From Fictibacillus solisalsi (lineage in GTDB: Bacteria > Bacillota > Bacilli > Bacillales > Fictibacillaceae), in contig NZ_FNHW01000001.1 of assembly GCF_900103485.1 (NCBI RefSeq), positions 1,213,418 through 1,277,417 of the forward strand: a DNA stretch of 64,000 bases. Reading direction: 5' to 3'. The notes under the pieces were generated by a model. The model was given only the letters and a program-made list of their open reading frames with translations, was not told the origin of the DNA and did no database searches. Both the position numbers and the translations under genes were made by a program. Positions 37,289 to 47,533 of this stretch are shown piece after piece; position 1 is the first letter of the stretch; the number at the start of each line of letters is the position of its first letter.

Positions 37289-37318
37289 AGCCGCTTAACA
37301 ATTAGAGCGGCTTTTTTG
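37289..37318 (+). terminator. Terminator of the pxp cluster
   Basis: AGCCGCT/AGCGGCT with a short loop is followed by TTTTTT. Confidence 0.8.
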
Positions 37319-37400
37319 TTTGGGCAAAGTATTTTGCCTTTCGATCCGGCAGCACTATAATTGAGTAAGAAAAATCTGTTAGAGAATAGGGGTTACTGCC

Positions 37401-38333
37401 ATGAGAAGTCAAAATGAACAAACCACCGGCATCTGGTACGCTGCACTTTCTTATTTGATGTGGGGATTTTTGCCGCTATACTGGAAACCGCTGCAATCCG
37501 CCGGATCAGGTGATGTTTTGGCCCACCGCATCATCTGGTCTTTTGTATTTATGCTCCTGATCATTGTGATCATGAAAAGAACCTCGGCGTTTGTAGGGAA
37601 TTTGCGTAGCTTGTTTCTTGATAAAAAAAATTTTTTTGCGGTCCTCGCCTCTTCACTGCTGATCAGTGCCAACTGGCTGATTTACATCTGGGCCGTCAAT
37701 TCAAACCATGTCGTTGAAGCGAGCCTTGGTTATTATATTAATCCGTTGATTAGTGTTCTTTTGGGAATCATCGTTTTAAAAGAAAAACTCAATGCTTGGC
37801 AGGTGGCCTCTTTTGTTGTTGCACTGGCAGGCGTTTGCCTATTGACGGTTCAGTATGGCCGATTCCCATGGGTTGCATTATCGCTCGCATTAAGCTTTGG
37901 CTTGTACGGACTGGCCAAAAAGGTGGGAAGCTTCGATTCTATTATCGGTCTGACATATGAAACGATGTTTGTGACGCCCCTGGCGCTCGTCTATATCATT
38001 TTCGCGCAGCAAAGGGGTACAGAAGCCTTTGCCGCCCAAAACAGCACAGTGACCCTGTTATTAATGGGAGCAGGGATAGTGACGGCGATTCCATTGCTTT
38101 GCTTTGCCCAGGGAGCGAAACGTATCTCCCTTTCCATGATCGGGTTTCTCCAATACATTGCTCCGACGATCATGCTTATTTTGGGCGTTTTCCTGTATCA
38201 TGAGGATTTTTCTAAGACACGTTTATTTTCTTTTATCCTGATTTGGCTGGCACTTATTATCTTTTCATTTTCCAAAACAAGGTGGCTGGCACGCTTACAG
38301 CCTAGAAATAAGCAGAAAACATACGGAATGTGA
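37401..38333 (+). CDS. rarD: RarD-type EamA/DMT superfamily transporter
   Basis: A 310-residue protein with ten membrane segments in two EamA repeats. The RarD branch is indicated by the opening GIWYAALSYLMWGFLPLYWK, LAHRIIWSFVF near residue 48, NWLIYIWAVNSNHVVEASLGYYINPL near 95-120 (here in two parts), and MIGFLQYIAPTIMLILG near 250. RarD proteins are named after chloramphenicol sensitivity, but the natural substrate is unknown; amino acids or small metabolites are likely for this superfamily. ATG 37401 follows AGGGG. It is monocistronic between terminators. Confidence 0.9.
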   Translation: MRSQNEQTTGIWYAALSYLMWGFLPLYWKPLQSAGSGDVLAHRIIWSFVFMLLIIVIMKRTSAFVGNLRSLFLDKKNFFAVLASSLLISANWLIYIWAVNSNHVVEASLGYYINPLISVLLGIIVLKEKLNAWQVASFVVALAGVCLLTVQYGRFPWVALSLALSFGLYGLAKKVGSFDSIIGLTYETMFVTPLALVYIIFAQQRGTEAFAAQNSTVTLLLMGAGIVTAIPLLCFAQGAKRISLSMIGFLQYIAPTIMLILGVFLYHEDFSKTRLFSFILIWLALIIFSFSKTRWLARLQPRNKQKTYGM

Positions 38334-38341
38334 CAATTTTC

Positions 38342-38372
38342 GGCCGGAATTCGTAACTTCCGGTCATTTTTC
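38342..38372 (+). terminator. Terminator of rarD
   Basis: GGCCGGAA/TTCCGGTC (one mismatch) with an 8-base loop is followed by ATTTTTCTT. Confidence 0.65.
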
Positions 38373-38386
38373 TTGTAACTTTACTT

Positions 38387-38414
38387 TTGACCTATGCCCA
38401 GACTGTGCTAAAAT
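38387..38414 (+). promoter_or_regulatory. Sigma-A promoter of odhAB
   Basis: TTGACC (38387-38392) and TAAAAT (38409-38414) are 16 bases apart. The resulting leader to odhA is about 225 bases, unusually long, and contains a possible short reading frame. Confidence 0.6.
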
Positions 38415-38535
38415 AACCATGAAAACGTTTAATACAGAAGTTCGACATATACCTTCGCTTTAATGCAAAAGAGGGAATTTTACCGAGATTTGTAAAAAAT
38501 CGTTTTGTTGTTGAGCATTCAGGGGATGTAATTCA

Positions 38536-38604
38536 ATGAAGTTAGGTTTGCTTTTGCGATTAAAAACAGGCATTTTGAGAACTTCTAGTCGTTCTCCTAG
38601 TTAA
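38536..38604 (+). CDS. Possible 22-residue leader peptide ahead of odhA
   Basis: ATG 38536 lies 10 bases after AGGGGATG, a good ribosome binding site, and opens a frame of 22 codons ending in TAA at 38604. The peptide is basic and hydrophobic (MKLGLLLRLKTGILRTSS, then RSPS). The frame ends about 45 bases ahead of odhA. A small hairpin GAGAAC/GTTCTC lies inside the 3' part of the frame. It may be a regulatory upstream frame or chance; nothing but the site and position supports translation. Confidence 0.3.
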   Translation: MKLGLLLRLKTGILRTSSRSPS

Positions 38605-38648
38605 GATGTTAAAATTTGCAATTAAAATGCAGCAGGGGGTATCAACCG

Positions 38649-41528
38649 ATGAGTACAAACCGTCCAAGCCAGGATTCTCCTTGGCAGGGATTCTACGGAC
38701 CGAACCTTGGTTATGTCATTGAGCTGTTTGAGCAGTATACTGCCGATCCCAGTTCAGTTGATGAGGAACTAAGAAAACAGTTTGAAGAGTGGGGTCCGCC
38801 ACCATCTTCTGATGAAGCAAATCAAGAATCTGCCAACTATCAACAAGCACCAAGCGGAACGTCCATCAGCAAAATCGTGGCAGCTTCGAAACTCGCTGAA
38901 AATATCCGTGTATACGGACATTTGGCAGCTGAAATTCATCCCCTTGAAGAAGTGTCTAAAGACATTAAACTGCTTGATCCATCTCATTATGGACTAAGTG
39001 AGGCGGACTTGAAAACGATTCCAGCCTCTTTGATTTGGGCAGAAGCACCAAGAGACGTTCAAAATGGCCTGGAAGCCATCCAGCGTTTGAAGGATATCTA
39101 CACAAAATCTATGGCATACGAATTCAGCCATGTGCATGTGGAGGAAGAACAAACCTGGTTAAATAATATGGTGGAATCAGGATATATTTATCCCGAAATG
39201 ACAAATGAGGAAAAGATCGAACTATTACAGCGCCTGACTGAAGTGGAAGGCTTTGAAAAGTTTTTGCACAAAACATTTGTAGGACAAAAACGTTTCTCCA
39301 TTGAAGGATTGGATATTCTTGTGCCAATGCTTGATGATATGATTCATCAAAGCGTGAAAGGCGGTACACAAAACATCATGATCGGTATGGCGCACCGCGG
39401 CCGGCTGAATGTGCTTGCCCATACATTAGGCAAGCCGTACGAGAAGATTTTTGCAGAATTCCACCATTCGCCAAATAAGGAGCTCATACCTTCTGAAGGT
39501 TCAAGAGGCATTAACTTTGGCTGGACCGGGGACGTGAAATATCACCTTGGTGCTGATCGTTCCATCGAGGAATCCAGCACAGCAAGGGCAACACTTACAT
39601 TGGCCAATAACCCTTCCCACCTTGAATTTGTTAATCCGGTGGTTTGCGGATATACTCGAGCTGCCCAAGAGGTTCGTACAGAGCCAGGCTATCCAAAGCA
39701 GGATGTAAATAAATCATTTGCCATTTCCATTCATGGGGATGCGGCTTTTCCTGGTGAGGGAATCGTTGCTGAAACCCTGAACCTTAGCAGGCTCAGAGGA
39801 TATCAGACAGGCGGTTCGGTTCATATCATCGCCAACAACATGATTGGTTTTACAACGGAGAGTGCGGATTCACGTTCTACGAAATATTCAAGTGACCTGG
39901 CAAAAGGATTCGAAATTCCTATTGTTCACGTGAACGCTGATGATCCGATTGCGTGTATCGCGGCCGTAACGCTCGCTTATCAATACCGTATGCGGTTCCA
40001 AAAAGACTTCCTGATTGATCTGATCGGATACAGACGTTTTGGTCACAATGAAATGGATGATCCAGCTGTTACACAGCCGGAAAAATACGAAAAAGTAAAC
40101 AGCCATCCTACCGTCCGCGCCCTGTTCGCCAAGCAATTGGAAGCAGAAGGCGTTATTCCTGAAGGAAAAGGCGACCAGATGGATCAAGAAGTACAGCAAA
40201 AACTTCAGGCAGAATACGAAAAAGTAAAAGGCGTTTCAAAAGACGGAGAAGTAAAAGATGTGGAGGTTCCTGAGTCTATTGTAAAAGGAATCCCGGCAGT
40301 GGATACTTCTGTGGCTTTGGATCAATTGAAAGAGATCAATAAGGCGCTCCTTGAACGGCCGGAAGGATTCACCGTTTATCCTAAGCTCGAGAGAATTTTG
40401 GCGAGACGGGGAAATGCGTTGGATGAAGGCAACAAAGTCGATTGGGCACTGGCTGAAACCCTTGCGTTTGCATCCATCCTCAGCGACGGAACACCTATCC
40501 GGATTACCGGCCAGGATTCTGAACGCGGAACGTTTGCCCAGCGTCATCTTGTCTTGCATGACAGCAAAAACGGCAAGCTGTTTTCACCGCTTCATCATAT
40601 CCCGCAGGTGAAAGCATCGTTCGGCATCCATAACAGCCCGCTTTCTGAAGCATCTGTTGTTGGATTTGAGTACGGGTACAACGTGTTTGCTCCGGAAACG
40701 CTAGTTCTTTGGGAAGCTCAATATGGTGACTTCGCAAATGCAGCACAAGTTTTATTCGACCAATTTGTCTCTGCAGGACGAGCTAAATGGGGGCAAAAGT
40801 CAGGACTCGTTCTTCTTCTGCCACATGGTTACGAAGGTCAAGGGCCAGAACACTCCAGCGGCCGTATTGAACGTTTCCTTCAATTGGCTGCAGAAAACAA
40901 CTGGACTGTAGCGAATCTTTCAAGCGCTGCACAGTATTTCCACATCCTGCGTCGCCAGGCTGCCATTCTTGGAAAGGATGAGGTTCGACCACTCGTTATT
41001 ATGACGCCGAAGAGCCTGCTTAGAAATCCAAGAACATCTTCTCCTGGAGAGTTCCTTGGCAATGGACAATTCAATCCTGTTCTTGAACAAGAAGGACTTG
41101 GGAAGAACACGGATAAGGTAAAACGCATCGTGCTTTCAACGGGGAAAGTGGCAATAGACCTTGCTACAGAAGCAGAAGGAAAAACGGAAGAGCTGGATCA
41201 TCTGCATGTTTTACGTGTTGAGCAGCTGTATCCGTTCCCTAAAAATGATATCAAGGCCATTTTTGATCGCTACCCTCATCTTGAGGAAGTCGCTTGGGTA
41301 CAGGAAGAGCCGAAAAACATGGGGTCCTGGGCTTACATTGAGTCCAAATTGCGTGCCCTTGCACCTGCTGGCGCTACTGTTAAGTACATTGGACGCCCTG
41401 ACCGGTCGAGTCCTTCAGGCGGAGATCCTGATATCCATAAAAAAGAACAAGAACGTATCATAACAGTTGCATTACGAGCTGAGCAAGTAAAACCGATAAC
41501 TCAAGAGGGAGGCAATGAACGTGATTGA
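38649..41528 (+). CDS. odhA: 2-Oxoglutarate dehydrogenase E1 component
   Basis: The thiamine-diphosphate-dependent decarboxylase subunit of the 2-oxoglutarate dehydrogenase complex in the TCA cycle. It is 959 residues long, near the B. subtilis length. Family stretches are the N-terminal [32 protein letters not shown] near 210, [18 protein letters not shown] near 245, the TPP-binding [18 protein letters not shown] near 365, [21 protein letters not shown], and the C-terminal [20 protein letters not shown] 38649 follows CAGGGGG; the in-frame ATG-like codon 33 bases upstream has no site. It overlaps odhB by eight bases if the GTG start of odhB is used. Confidence 0.97.
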   Translation: MSTNRPSQDSPWQGFYGPNLGYVIELFEQYTADPSSVDEELRKQFEEWGPPPSSDEANQESANYQQAPSGTSISKIVAASKLAENIRVYGHLAAEIHPLEEVSKDIKLLDPSHYGLSEADLKTIPASLIWAEAPRDVQNGLEAIQRLKDIYTKSMAYEFSHVHVEEEQTWLNNMVESGYIYPEMTNEEKIELLQRLTEVEGFEKFLHKTFVGQKRFSIEGLDILVPMLDDMIHQSVKGGTQNIMIGMAHRGRLNVLAHTLGKPYEKIFAEFHHSPNKELIPSEGSRGINFGWTGDVKYHLGADRSIEESSTARATLTLANNPSHLEFVNPVVCGYTRAAQEVRTEPGYPKQDVNKSFAISIHGDAAFPGEGIVAETLNLSRLRGYQTGGSVHIIANNMIGFTTESADSRSTKYSSDLAKGFEIPIVHVNADDPIACIAAVTLAYQYRMRFQKDFLIDLIGYRRFGHNEMDDPAVTQPEKYEKVNSHPTVRALFAKQLEAEGVIPEGKGDQMDQEVQQKLQAEYEKVKGVSKDGEVKDVEVPESIVKGIPAVDTSVALDQLKEINKALLERPEGFTVYPKLERILARRGNALDEGNKVDWALAETLAFASILSDGTPIRITGQDSERGTFAQRHLVLHDSKNGKLFSPLHHIPQVKASFGIHNSPLSEASVVGFEYGYNVFAPETLVLWEAQYGDFANAAQVLFDQFVSAGRAKWGQKSGLVLLLPHGYEGQGPEHSSGRIERFLQLAAENNWTVANLSSAAQYFHILRRQAAILGKDEVRPLVIMTPKSLLRNPRTSSPGEFLGNGQFNPVLEQEGLGKNTDKVKRIVLSTGKVAIDLATEAEGKTEELDHLHVLRVEQLYPFPKNDIKAIFDRYPHLEEVAWVQEEPKNMGSWAYIESKLRALAPAGATVKYIGRPDRSSPSGGDPDIHKKEQERIITVALRAEQVKPITQEGGNERD

Positions 41529-42801
41529 AATTAAGGTACCAGAATTAGCAGAATCCATCTCAGAAGGAACAATCGCACAATGGCTGAAAAATGTTGGTGA
41601 CAATGTAAAGAAGGGCGATAACATCGTCGAGCTTGAAACGGACAAAGTCAACATTGAAATCAGCGCTGACTATGATGGTATTATCCAGGAAGTTCTTCGT
41701 GAAGAAGGCGATACCGTTGAAGTGGGAGACGTTATTGCTGTATTGAAAGAAAATGGAGAAGCTGGCGGTGAAGCAGCACAAGCTACTGAAAGCAAAGAGG
41801 AAGCAAAACAGCCTGCAGTTGAACCTATTGGAACCGCACAGGAAAAGCAACCGCAAGAAACCCAGCCAACCGAAGAGCGTAAGGAAACAGATCGTCCTTT
41901 GGCATCTCCGGCAGCACGCAAGCTTGCTCGTGAGCTTGGCATTGATCTTTCTAAGGTTGAAGCCCGTGATCCGCTTGGACGTGTCCGTCCTGAAGATGTA
42001 AAAGCGGCATCCGAAAAAGCTTCCCAGCCAGAACAAAAAGCACCTAAGGCACCTGAGAAGAAACCTACAAGTGCTCCTAAAACTGCGGATGTACCAGGAA
42101 AACCAGTGGAACGTGTGAAGCTTTCCCGCCGTCGTCAAACCATTGCAAAGCGTTTGGTTGAAGTTCAGCAAACTGCTGCCATGCTGACCACGTTTAACGA
42201 AGTAGACATGACTGCAATCAACGACATCCGTAAGCGCAGAAAAGATGCTTTCCTTCAGCAGAACGATGTAAAGCTAGGCTATATGTCTTTCTTTACAAAA
42301 GCGGTTGTCGGCGCATTGAAGCAGTTCCCGCTTCTTAACGCTGAAATCCAGGGAGATGAAGTCCTTCTTAAGAAGTTCTATGACATCGGAATTGCAGTTG
42401 GTGCTGAAGAGGGTCTTGTAGTACCTGTCGTACGTGATGCTGACAAGCTTTCATTTGCCGGTATTGAAAAAGAAATCCTTTCACTTGGTAAAAAAGCAAG
42501 AGACAATAAATTAACGCTTTCCGAGCTTCAAGGCGGAACGTTTACAATCACCAACGGCGGAATCTTTGGTTCCCTGATGTCCACTCCGATTTTGAATGCC
42601 CCTCAAGTTGGTATTCTAGGAATGCACGGCATTAAATTACGTCCTGTAGCCATTGACGCAGAACGTATGGAAAACCGTCCGATGATGTATATTGCTCTTT
42701 CTTATGATCACCGAATCGTTGATGGGCGTGAAGCAGTAAGCTTCCTTGCAAAAGTAAAAGAAATGCTTGAAGATCCTGAATCACTATTGCTACAAGGCTG
42801 A
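41521..42801 (+). CDS. odhB: 2-Oxoglutarate dehydrogenase E2 (dihydrolipoyl succinyltransferase)
   Basis: The lipoylated core of the complex, which transfers the succinyl group to CoA. Residues 1-75 are a lipoyl domain with the modified Lys in [12 protein letters not shown]. Residues 85-125 are a Pro/Glu-rich linker, 130-165 a peripheral-subunit-binding domain ([19 protein letters not shown]), and 195-426 the catalytic domain ending in [16 protein letters not shown] with the active-site His. I prefer GTG 41521, eight bases after GGGAGG, giving the N-terminus [12 protein letters not shown]; the ATG at 41515 is only two bases from that site. It overlaps the end of odhA, so translation is coupled. 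Confidence 0.96.
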   Translation: MIEIKVPELAESISEGTIAQWLKNVGDNVKKGDNIVELETDKVNIEISADYDGIIQEVLREEGDTVEVGDVIAVLKENGEAGGEAAQATESKEEAKQPAVEPIGTAQEKQPQETQPTEERKETDRPLASPAARKLARELGIDLSKVEARDPLGRVRPEDVKAASEKASQPEQKAPKAPEKKPTSAPKTADVPGKPVERVKLSRRRQTIAKRLVEVQQTAAMLTTFNEVDMTAINDIRKRRKDAFLQQNDVKLGYMSFFTKAVVGALKQFPLLNAEIQGDEVLLKKFYDIGIAVGAEEGLVVPVVRDADKLSFAGIEKEILSLGKKARDNKLTLSELQGGTFTITNGGIFGSLMSTPILNAPQVGILGMHGIKLRPVAIDAERMENRPMMYIALSYDHRIVDGREAVSFLAKVKEMLEDPESLLLQG

Positions 42802-42807
42802 TTGATG

Positions 42808-42838
42808 ACGCTGGGGAAATGTTTCCCCGGCGTTTTTT
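42808..42838 (+). terminator. Terminator of odhAB
   Basis: ACGCTGGGGAAA pairs with TTTCCCCGGCGT around a two-base tip (one T-G pair) and is followed by TTTTTC. Confidence 0.85.
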
Positions 42839-42918
42839 CTTTGCTAAAATGTAGGCAAAAGAAGGCTTCCGCATTACAATAAGGGTAGAGAAAATAAAAA
42901 ACAAAGGGGTTGTATCCT

Positions 42919-43164
42919 ATGGGCATGCCGATGGAATTGAATACAATGATCGTGACAAAGAATAAAGAAATCCGATTGAAATCATCAAACCTATACACAC
43001 TGACAAAAGAAGGCTACCGACTGTACCCGCTGGATATTCCGCTGGAAATTCGTAAAACAAAAGAAACCAAGCCAGTAGCGATTGCAAAAATCAACGAAAT
43101 GACCTGGAAGGACGGCCAAACGGAGCTCACTTATGAACTGCTTGACTTGAATACTGTAAATTAA
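42919..43164 (+). CDS. Small DUF2584-like protein
   Basis: An 81-residue soluble protein that looks like an all-beta domain. The N-terminus MGMPMELNTMIVTK and the stretch EGYRLYPLDIPLEIRKTKE are the features that recall DUF2584 of Bacillus. ATG 42919 is nine bases after AAAGGGG; an in-frame TTG at 42910 falls between them. The function is unknown. It stands between odhAB and the MurE-like gene, on the same strand as both, without an obvious terminator behind it. Confidence 0.7.
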   Translation: MGMPMELNTMIVTKNKEIRLKSSNLYTLTKEGYRLYPLDIPLEIRKTKETKPVAIAKINEMTWKDGQTELTYELLDLNTVN

Positions 43165-43269
43165 TAAATCAAAAATCGAAATATGTCGAACGGAAGTACG
43201 ATAAAATCCCCCTTTTAGCGAAATGATATGTATAGAGCTCAATCTACAGTAAAAGGGGAGCACGCATGC

Positions 43270-44736
43270 ATGAAATTGGACGAACTGCTAAAAGAAATAA
43301 CGATCACTGACCGTGTGAATCACCTTCCTTCCGTATCAATCAACGCTATTCAATTTAATTCAAAAAAAATCCGTCCAGGAGACCTGTTTGTAGCGATTAA
43401 GGGGTTTGCCGCAGACGGCCATCAGTACATCCAGCAAGCGATCGATAAAGGGGCTGTTGCCATTGTCGGTGAACAGCCTCCCACTCAGTTGGATGTTCCG
43501 TACTACCAGACACCGGATTCAAGAAAAGCCCTGGCTCACCTTGCAAGTCAGTACTATGGCCATCCCTATCAAAATCATGTAATGATTGGAATCACGGGGA
43601 CGAACGGTAAAACAACCACTGCTTATTTGTTAAAGCATATGCTTGAAAAAGCAGGGAAAACTTGCTCTTTGATCGGAACGGTTCATAACATCGTAAATAA
43701 TGAAAAGATTCAATCAAAGAATACAACACCTGATCCTCTCGAATTGCAAGCCCTCCTTGCCGAGAGCCGTGACGAAGTTGTGATTATGGAAGTATCTTCA
43801 CATGGCATTGAACAGCAGCGTGTGGAAGGGATACAGTTTGATTATGCGCTTTTTACCAATCTTGGGCATGACCATTTGGATTACCATGATAGTATTGAGG
43901 AATATTTCAATGTGAAATCTAAACTATTTAAACAACTAAAGAAAAATGGTGTTGCGGTTATTGCTTCCCATAACGAATGGGGAAGAAAGCTCATACATCG
44001 AATTAAAGCAACGGAACATGACGTCTATACATTCGGCCTTGATGATCGTGACGACATGAAACTCGTCCATGTTTGTACAGAATACTTTCCATTAATTAAA
44101 TTAAAACAAGAATCACTTGAATATACCTTTCAATTACCGCTTCCGGGCCTTCATAATGCCTGGAATACAATCGGCGCATTGCTGACCGTTTCAAAAATGA
44201 ACCTTTCGCTTGAAAAGGTGATTGCTACATTGGATATGTTCCCCGGTGTACCAGGCCGGTTTGAAACATACAGCCACACTTCAGGTGCTACATTTATCGT
44301 TGATTATGCCCACACGAAGGACGCTATAGAGTATTGCTATCAAACCGCCAAACGAGAAAATGCAGAGCGGATCGTCCATGTATTAGGTTTCAGGGGTAAC
44401 CGCGATGTGACAAAGCGAAGTGAAATTGTCTCCCTTTGTTCCTCTGTCTGCGGCCAGCTTATTCTTACCTTCGATGACTTGAATGGGGTTCCCGAGGAAA
44501 AAATGATCAGTGAACTGGAACATTTGAAAGAAAACGGTGCGAAAAACAATGCCATCGTTATCCCGGACCGCACCAAAGCCATAGAATACGCCTGGAAAGA
44601 AGCCAGAGCAGGAGATTGGGTTTTTGTTACAGGAAAGGGCCAGGAATCCTACAAACAAAAATTCCAACTTCCTGCTTCCAACGATAAAGAAACCATTCAG
44701 TTTTTGCAGCAGGAACGGTTTGCGCTTCCAAAATAA
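43270..44736 (+). CDS. MurE-like Mur ligase with a non-canonical substrate motif
   Basis: A 488-residue ATP-dependent amide ligase resembling UDP-MurNAc-tripeptide synthetase. Domain 1 (1-95) has FNSKKIRPGDLFVAIKG; domain 2 has the P-loop GITGTNGKTTT near residue 107, TTPDPLELQ, MEVSSHGIEQQRV and TNLGHDHLDYH; domain 3 has PGRFE, VDYAHTKDAI and GFRGNRDVTKR. Where MurE enzymes specific for meso-diaminopimelate have DNPR, this protein reads LTFDDLNGVPEEKM, so the amino acid is probably different. It is a solitary copy outside any cell-division cluster. ATG 43270 follows AAAGGGGAG. It may modify peptidoglycan precursors or build another peptide. Confidence 0.82.
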   Translation: MKLDELLKEITITDRVNHLPSVSINAIQFNSKKIRPGDLFVAIKGFAADGHQYIQQAIDKGAVAIVGEQPPTQLDVPYYQTPDSRKALAHLASQYYGHPYQNHVMIGITGTNGKTTTAYLLKHMLEKAGKTCSLIGTVHNIVNNEKIQSKNTTPDPLELQALLAESRDEVVIMEVSSHGIEQQRVEGIQFDYALFTNLGHDHLDYHDSIEEYFNVKSKLFKQLKKNGVAVIASHNEWGRKLIHRIKATEHDVYTFGLDDRDDMKLVHVCTEYFPLIKLKQESLEYTFQLPLPGLHNAWNTIGALLTVSKMNLSLEKVIATLDMFPGVPGRFETYSHTSGATFIVDYAHTKDAIEYCYQTAKRENAERIVHVLGFRGNRDVTKRSEIVSLCSSVCGQLILTFDDLNGVPEEKMISELEHLKENGAKNNAIVIPDRTKAIEYAWKEARAGDWVFVTGKGQESYKQKFQLPASNDKETIQFLQQERFALPK

Positions 44737-44762
44737 AACGCCTCTTTGAGAGGCGTTTTTTT
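44735..44762. terminator. Bidirectional terminator between the MurE-like gene and dctB
   Basis: AAAACGCCTCT and AGAGGCGTTTT pair around a 3-base loop, followed by further T residues; it lies between convergent genes. Confidence 0.85.
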
Positions 44763-45817
44763 TACTGGTATTTATGCTGAAGATGCTCAATTTCATTGAT
44801 TAGTTTTTTTCCTGCCGCAGGTTCATACAGCTGGTATAGGGGATGCAGTTTTTTTATCCACTTCTTTTTCTCTTCTGCATTCAGTGTATGAATCTGAATA
44901 TCGGATTCTTTTTTGATCGATTTCAACTGTTTTTTATTCATGGAAATGTAATGTTTCTGGTTCCAGGTTACCGTTTCTTTAATTGCGTCGTGAATAATGG
45001 TTTGCACATTTCTTGGCAGTGAATTCCAGTAATCGTTGTTGATCAGAATTGCATAACCAAGGAAACCGTGATTACTGATCGTCATGTGATTTTGCACTTT
45101 ATAATATTTTTTGGAATAAATATTGGAAATTGTATTTTCTTCTCCATCCACTTCTCCGGATTCCAAACTTCTGTATGTCTCATTAAAATCCATCGGAACG
45201 CTTTGACTGCCAAGAAGATCGAACTGCTTCTTCAGGACCGAGCTCGACATAATCCTGAAATTACGCCCCTTAAAATCATCAGTCGATATGATGGCATGGT
45301 CTTTGTTGGTGATCTGCTTTAATCCGTTCACCCAGAACCCCAGCCCTTTAATGTTATGGCTGTTCAGCGAAGATAGCAGAGTCCTTCCGATTGTTCCGTC
45401 CAATCCTTCATTAATCGCCGCTTCAGTAGGGAATGCAAACGGAAGATCAAGAGCCTGCCATTTGGGCGAGATGCTACCCAGCTTTGAAGTGGCAGGAGCA
45501 ATCATCTGTACGTCTCCTTCCCAAAGAGCATGAAGTTCTTCCTTGTCTGAATAAAGGCTTCCATTTGGAAAGACCTCTACTTTAACTTTATGGTTTGATT
45601 TTTGGTCCACCAGATCAGCGAATTTTCGGGCTGCCAGTCCCTTCGGTGTATTTTCTGCGACCACATGACTAAATTTTATTACTATCTGCTCTTTAATTCC
45701 TTCCTGGTCATCATCAGATACCAGCTTTCGTTCTGAAAAATCAAAATGAAAACCTATATAAAATGAAAGCAGCAGGCCAGTGATAAGAAATAAGGCAATT
45801 CCTAAAAATGTTTTCAT
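44762..45817 (-). CDS. dctB: DctB-like TRAP-type C4-dicarboxylate-binding protein
   Basis: A 351-residue extracytoplasmic solute-binding protein of the DctP/TRAP family. It has an N-terminal hydrophobic anchor (FLGIALFLITGLLLSFYIG) without a lipobox Cys. Family motifs are IKFSHVVAENTPKGLAARKF near residue 47, VEVFPNGSLYSDKEEL, PFAFPTEAAI, FKGRNFRIMSS near residue 185, and VDGEENTISNI near 222. No TRAP membrane subunits (DctQ/DctM) are nearby. As in B. subtilis, where DctB helps the kinase DctS sense dicarboxylates, the gene adjoins dctS and is divergent from it here. It is probably a sensor component more than a transporter part. Confidence 0.9.
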   Translation of the reverse strand: MKTFLGIALFLITGLLLSFYIGFHFDFSERKLVSDDDQEGIKEQIVIKFSHVVAENTPKGLAARKFADLVDQKSNHKVKVEVFPNGSLYSDKEELHALWEGDVQMIAPATSKLGSISPKWQALDLPFAFPTEAAINEGLDGTIGRTLLSSLNSHNIKGLGFWVNGLKQITNKDHAIISTDDFKGRNFRIMSSSVLKKQFDLLGSQSVPMDFNETYRSLESGEVDGEENTISNIYSKKYYKVQNHMTISNHGFLGYAILINNDYWNSLPRNVQTIIHDAIKETVTWNQKHYISMNKKQLKSIKKESDIQIHTLNAEEKKKWIKKLHPLYQLYEPAAGKKLINEIEHLQHKYQ

Positions 45818-45937
45818 TTTATTCTTTTCTCCACGTTCTTTAATTTTCCATCAAGGCTTCTATTTTCTCTTTACAGTCTAGCATATCTTAAAAACCATGA
45901 TACAATGTTCTGTAGAATTTACGGAAGGAAGACGGTC

Positions 45938-47521
45938 ATGAATGTTCTAAAATTGCCCATCCGGTGGAAGATTATTTTTCTCTCTTTTGGAATCGTTCTC
46001 TTTTCCCTTTTGATTGGTGGAATTATTATCACTGGCAAAATCGTTGATATGAGGGAGGATGAGCTTGGAAAGAGGGGAATGATTACCGCCAGGACGGTGG
46101 CACAGCTGCCAGAAGTACAAAAACAAATCCAAAAAAAGAATGGTATGGCAGTCATTAACCCCATTGTGGAAAATATCCGCGTAATCAATAACACTGATTA
46201 TATTGTAGTTTTAAACATGGATGGCATCCGCTACTCCCATCCGGTTCAAAGCCTGGTCGGCACAACGTCTTCCGGTGAGGATGAGGGCCCTGCTTTCGCG
46301 GATCATACCTATCTTTCCAAAGCGAAAGGAGAACTTGGAATTGCTGTCCGGGCTTTTATGCCGATAAAAAATGAAAAGTTAGAACAGGTTGGTGTCGTGA
46401 TCGTCGGCAACATCCTTCCCGGTTACCTTGAAATTTTACAGGGATTGAAAGCACAAATTGCATTGATCATGTTCCTGACCCTTCTGTTTGGGCTTTTGGG
46501 TTCCTGGATGCTTGCACGGCATATTAAACAGCAGATGTTTCAACTCGAGCCCCATCAGATCGTGCGTATGTATGAAGAAAGCACTGCTGCGTTTCATGCC
46601 ATGCATGAAGGAGTAATAGCCATTGATATGAATGAGAAGATCACTATATTTAATGAAAGGGCGAAAGAGATCTTTAATGTGAGCGGCCATCTTCTGGGAA
46701 AACCGATACGGAGTGTTATTCGGGATACCCGTTTACCCGAGATTATAGAATATGGGAAAGCGGTGTTCAATCAAGAAATCAATGTGAGCGGAAACATCAT
46801 CATGAGCAACCGGATCCCCATTAAAGTGGACAAATCGGTAATAGGTGCAGTAGCGATTTTCCAAGATCGGACAGAAGTTGCAAAAATGGCAGAAGAGCTG
46901 ACTGGTGTAAAAGCATTTGTTGAAGCCCTTCGCATCCAAAATCATGAACATTTGAACAAATTGCATACGATTGCCGGGCTCATTCAGCTGGATAAAAAAA
47001 ATCAGGCACTGCAGTATGTGTTTGACATTACGGAACAACAGGAAAGCTTGACGCGGCTGGTTACAAAAAAAATCCGGAATGACAGTATTGCCGGGTTGCT
47101 GTTAAGCAAAGTGAGCAGAGGAAAAGAACTGAAAATCGAGGTCAATATTGACAGTCAAAGCCATCTCCAAAATCTTCCTCCTCACCTGAATGAGCATGAT
47201 TTTGTCATCATCCTCGGAAACCTGATTGAAAACTCATTTTATGCCTTGAATGAAATCGATACTTCACCGAAAAAAATTGACGTTAGTATCGAACAGGATA
47301 ATGACGTATGCGCGTTGCTTGTTGAAGACAACGGACCGGGTATTCCAGAGGAACTCCTTCCCTATATCTTTGAAAAAGGAATCACGACTAAAGGAGAAGA
47401 TGGACTCGGGATTGGGCTTTACCTTGTAAAGGATATCGTGAGCAAGGGAAAAGGGGAGATTTCTCTTTCAACTTTCCCGTACGGCGGTACCAGCTTTTAT
47501 ATCACATTTCCTATGAAATAA
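45938..47521 (+). CDS. dctS: Sensor histidine kinase of the CitA/DcuS family
   Basis: A 527-residue membrane kinase. Helix 1 is at about residues 9-30, the extracellular PAS-like sensor (residues 32-165) contains NTDYIVVLNMDGIRYSHP and the GTTSSGEDEGPAF loop, and helix 2 is at about 170-190. A cytoplasmic PAS follows (ITIFNERAKEIFNVSGHLLG), then the phosphoacceptor stretch LRIQNHEHLNKLHTIAGLIQL near residue 335, and a HATPase domain with NLIENSFYALNE, EDNGPGI and GLGIGLYLV. It should phosphorylate DctR in response to C4-dicarboxylates. ATG 45938 follows GGAAGGAAG. It is divergent from dctB and 12 bases ahead of dctR. Confidence 0.93.
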   Translation: MNVLKLPIRWKIIFLSFGIVLFSLLIGGIIITGKIVDMREDELGKRGMITARTVAQLPEVQKQIQKKNGMAVINPIVENIRVINNTDYIVVLNMDGIRYSHPVQSLVGTTSSGEDEGPAFADHTYLSKAKGELGIAVRAFMPIKNEKLEQVGVVIVGNILPGYLEILQGLKAQIALIMFLTLLFGLLGSWMLARHIKQQMFQLEPHQIVRMYEESTAAFHAMHEGVIAIDMNEKITIFNERAKEIFNVSGHLLGKPIRSVIRDTRLPEIIEYGKAVFNQEINVSGNIIMSNRIPIKVDKSVIGAVAIFQDRTEVAKMAEELTGVKAFVEALRIQNHEHLNKLHTIAGLIQLDKKNQALQYVFDITEQQESLTRLVTKKIRNDSIAGLLLSKVSRGKELKIEVNIDSQSHLQNLPPHLNEHDFVIILGNLIENSFYALNEIDTSPKKIDVSIEQDNDVCALLVEDNGPGIPEELLPYIFEKGITTKGEDGLGIGLYLVKDIVSKGKGEISLSTFPYGGTSFYITFPMK

Positions 47522-47533
47522 AGGAGAATTGCG

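Noticed and set aside
38420-38433. cre-like TGAAAACGTTTAAT downstream of the odhA promoter
   Set aside because: Two mismatches at conserved final positions of the consensus; too weak to call, although catabolite control of odhAB would be plausible.
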